Below are positions 63,780-64,000 of a DNA stretch of 64,000 nucleotides, piece after piece. The translations under genes and the position numbers were made by a program. Location: positions 496,001 through 560,000 of the forward strand of contig MCFH01000023.1 in assembly GCA_002104945.1 (NCBI GenBank). Direction: 5' to 3'. The notes under the pieces were generated by a model, which was given only the letters and a program-made list of their open reading frames with translations, was not told the DNA's origin and did not search any database. This stretch comes from Piromyces finnis. Its lineage: Eukaryota; Neocallimastigomycota; Neocallimastigomycetes; Neocallimastigales; Neocallimastigaceae. Numbering within the stretch: position 1 is the stretch's first letter; each line of letters begins with the position of its first letter.

Positions 63780-64000
63780 ATGTCATTTAATAATCTAACG
63801 TTTAATGAAGTATTGGACGATTTATCAAGGTAATGAAGTTAATGTATGATACATTTTGTAAAGTATAATAAAATTCATTAATTTCTTTTTGCTTTTTTTG
63901 CTTTTTTTTTTTTCTTATTCATTATAAATAGTCGTTTCATCATTAATGTTCCAGTAGAAGAATTATCGTCAATTGAAAGAATATGTTTTCAAATTGAACA
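63780..64000 (+). CDS. DCP2: mRNA-decapping enzyme DCP2, 5' end only
   Basis: Two exons seen, 63780-63829 and 63932 onward past the window edge, joined AG|T. The translation MSFNNLTFNEVLDDLSSRFI then NVPVEELSSIERICFQIE matches the start of the DCP2 box A regulatory domain (LDDLxxRFIINxPxEE...RICFQIEQAHWFY in relatives). DCP2 is the Nudix hydrolase that removes the m7G cap in 5'-3' mRNA decay; its Nudix box lies outside the window. The start is the only ATG ahead of the conserved segment. Confidence 0.9.

Overview
The window is extremely AT-rich nuclear DNA of a eukaryote. Intergenic DNA is almost pure A/T with long poly(A), poly(T), (ATT)n and (TTTA)n tracts. Coding exons stand out as islands richer in G+C, and genes are split by many short GTAAGT/GTAWNT...TAG introns. 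The gene content points to an anaerobic gut fungus (Neocallimastigomycota): a hydrogenosomal [FeFe]-hydrogenase maturase (HydF), a secreted GH43 glycosidase with a fungal CBM1-like module, a class C-like seven-helix receptor with a beta-helix ectodomain, and a CatSper-type subunit expected only in organisms with flagellated cells (zoospores). The taxon is inferred from gene content; there is no rRNA or other marker here.

Layout. 1-4508 (+): 3' part of a CatSper auxiliary subunit, 11 exons. 4509-10111: AT desert. 10112-11684 (+): NAD-dependent glycerol-3-phosphate dehydrogenase. 14167-15438 (+): secreted Glu-rich protein. 16052-17878 (+): WDR83/MORG1 WD40 protein. 19663-20936 (+): calmodulin. 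21520-26710: cluster of at least three LINE copies, one with a long open reverse transcriptase frame. 27472-31344 (+): GRC3/NOL9 polynucleotide kinase. 32107-34595 (+): protein with two degenerate cyclic-nucleotide-binding folds. 35492-37550 (-): phosphoserine phosphatase with a large N-terminal extension. 39458-41545 (+): HydF. 44709-47661 (+): Ser/Asn-rich protein with a vasculin-like motif. 48800-50635 (-): GH43 enzyme. 51863-57497 (+): 21-exon class C-like receptor. 58083-60333 (-): single-pass membrane protein with prion-like and RRRYDDEEDD-repeat tail. 63780-64000 (+): 5' end of DCP2.

These are independent monocistronic genes; no operon or biosynthetic cluster is visible. Functionally they touch zoospore signalling (CatSper subunit, calmodulin, perhaps the cNMP-binding-fold protein), hydrogenosomal H2 metabolism (HydF), plant polysaccharide degradation and sensing (GH43, receptor), and housekeeping (GPD, serine synthesis, rRNA processing, mRNA decapping). 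All exon models were built by hand from splice sites, and the phases chain through every intron. The most notable observations are the CatSper subunit, the beta-helix/EGF/7TM receptor, HydF with a transit-like N-terminus and its full cluster-ligand pattern, the extended phosphoserine phosphatase, and the repeat-rich membrane protein.
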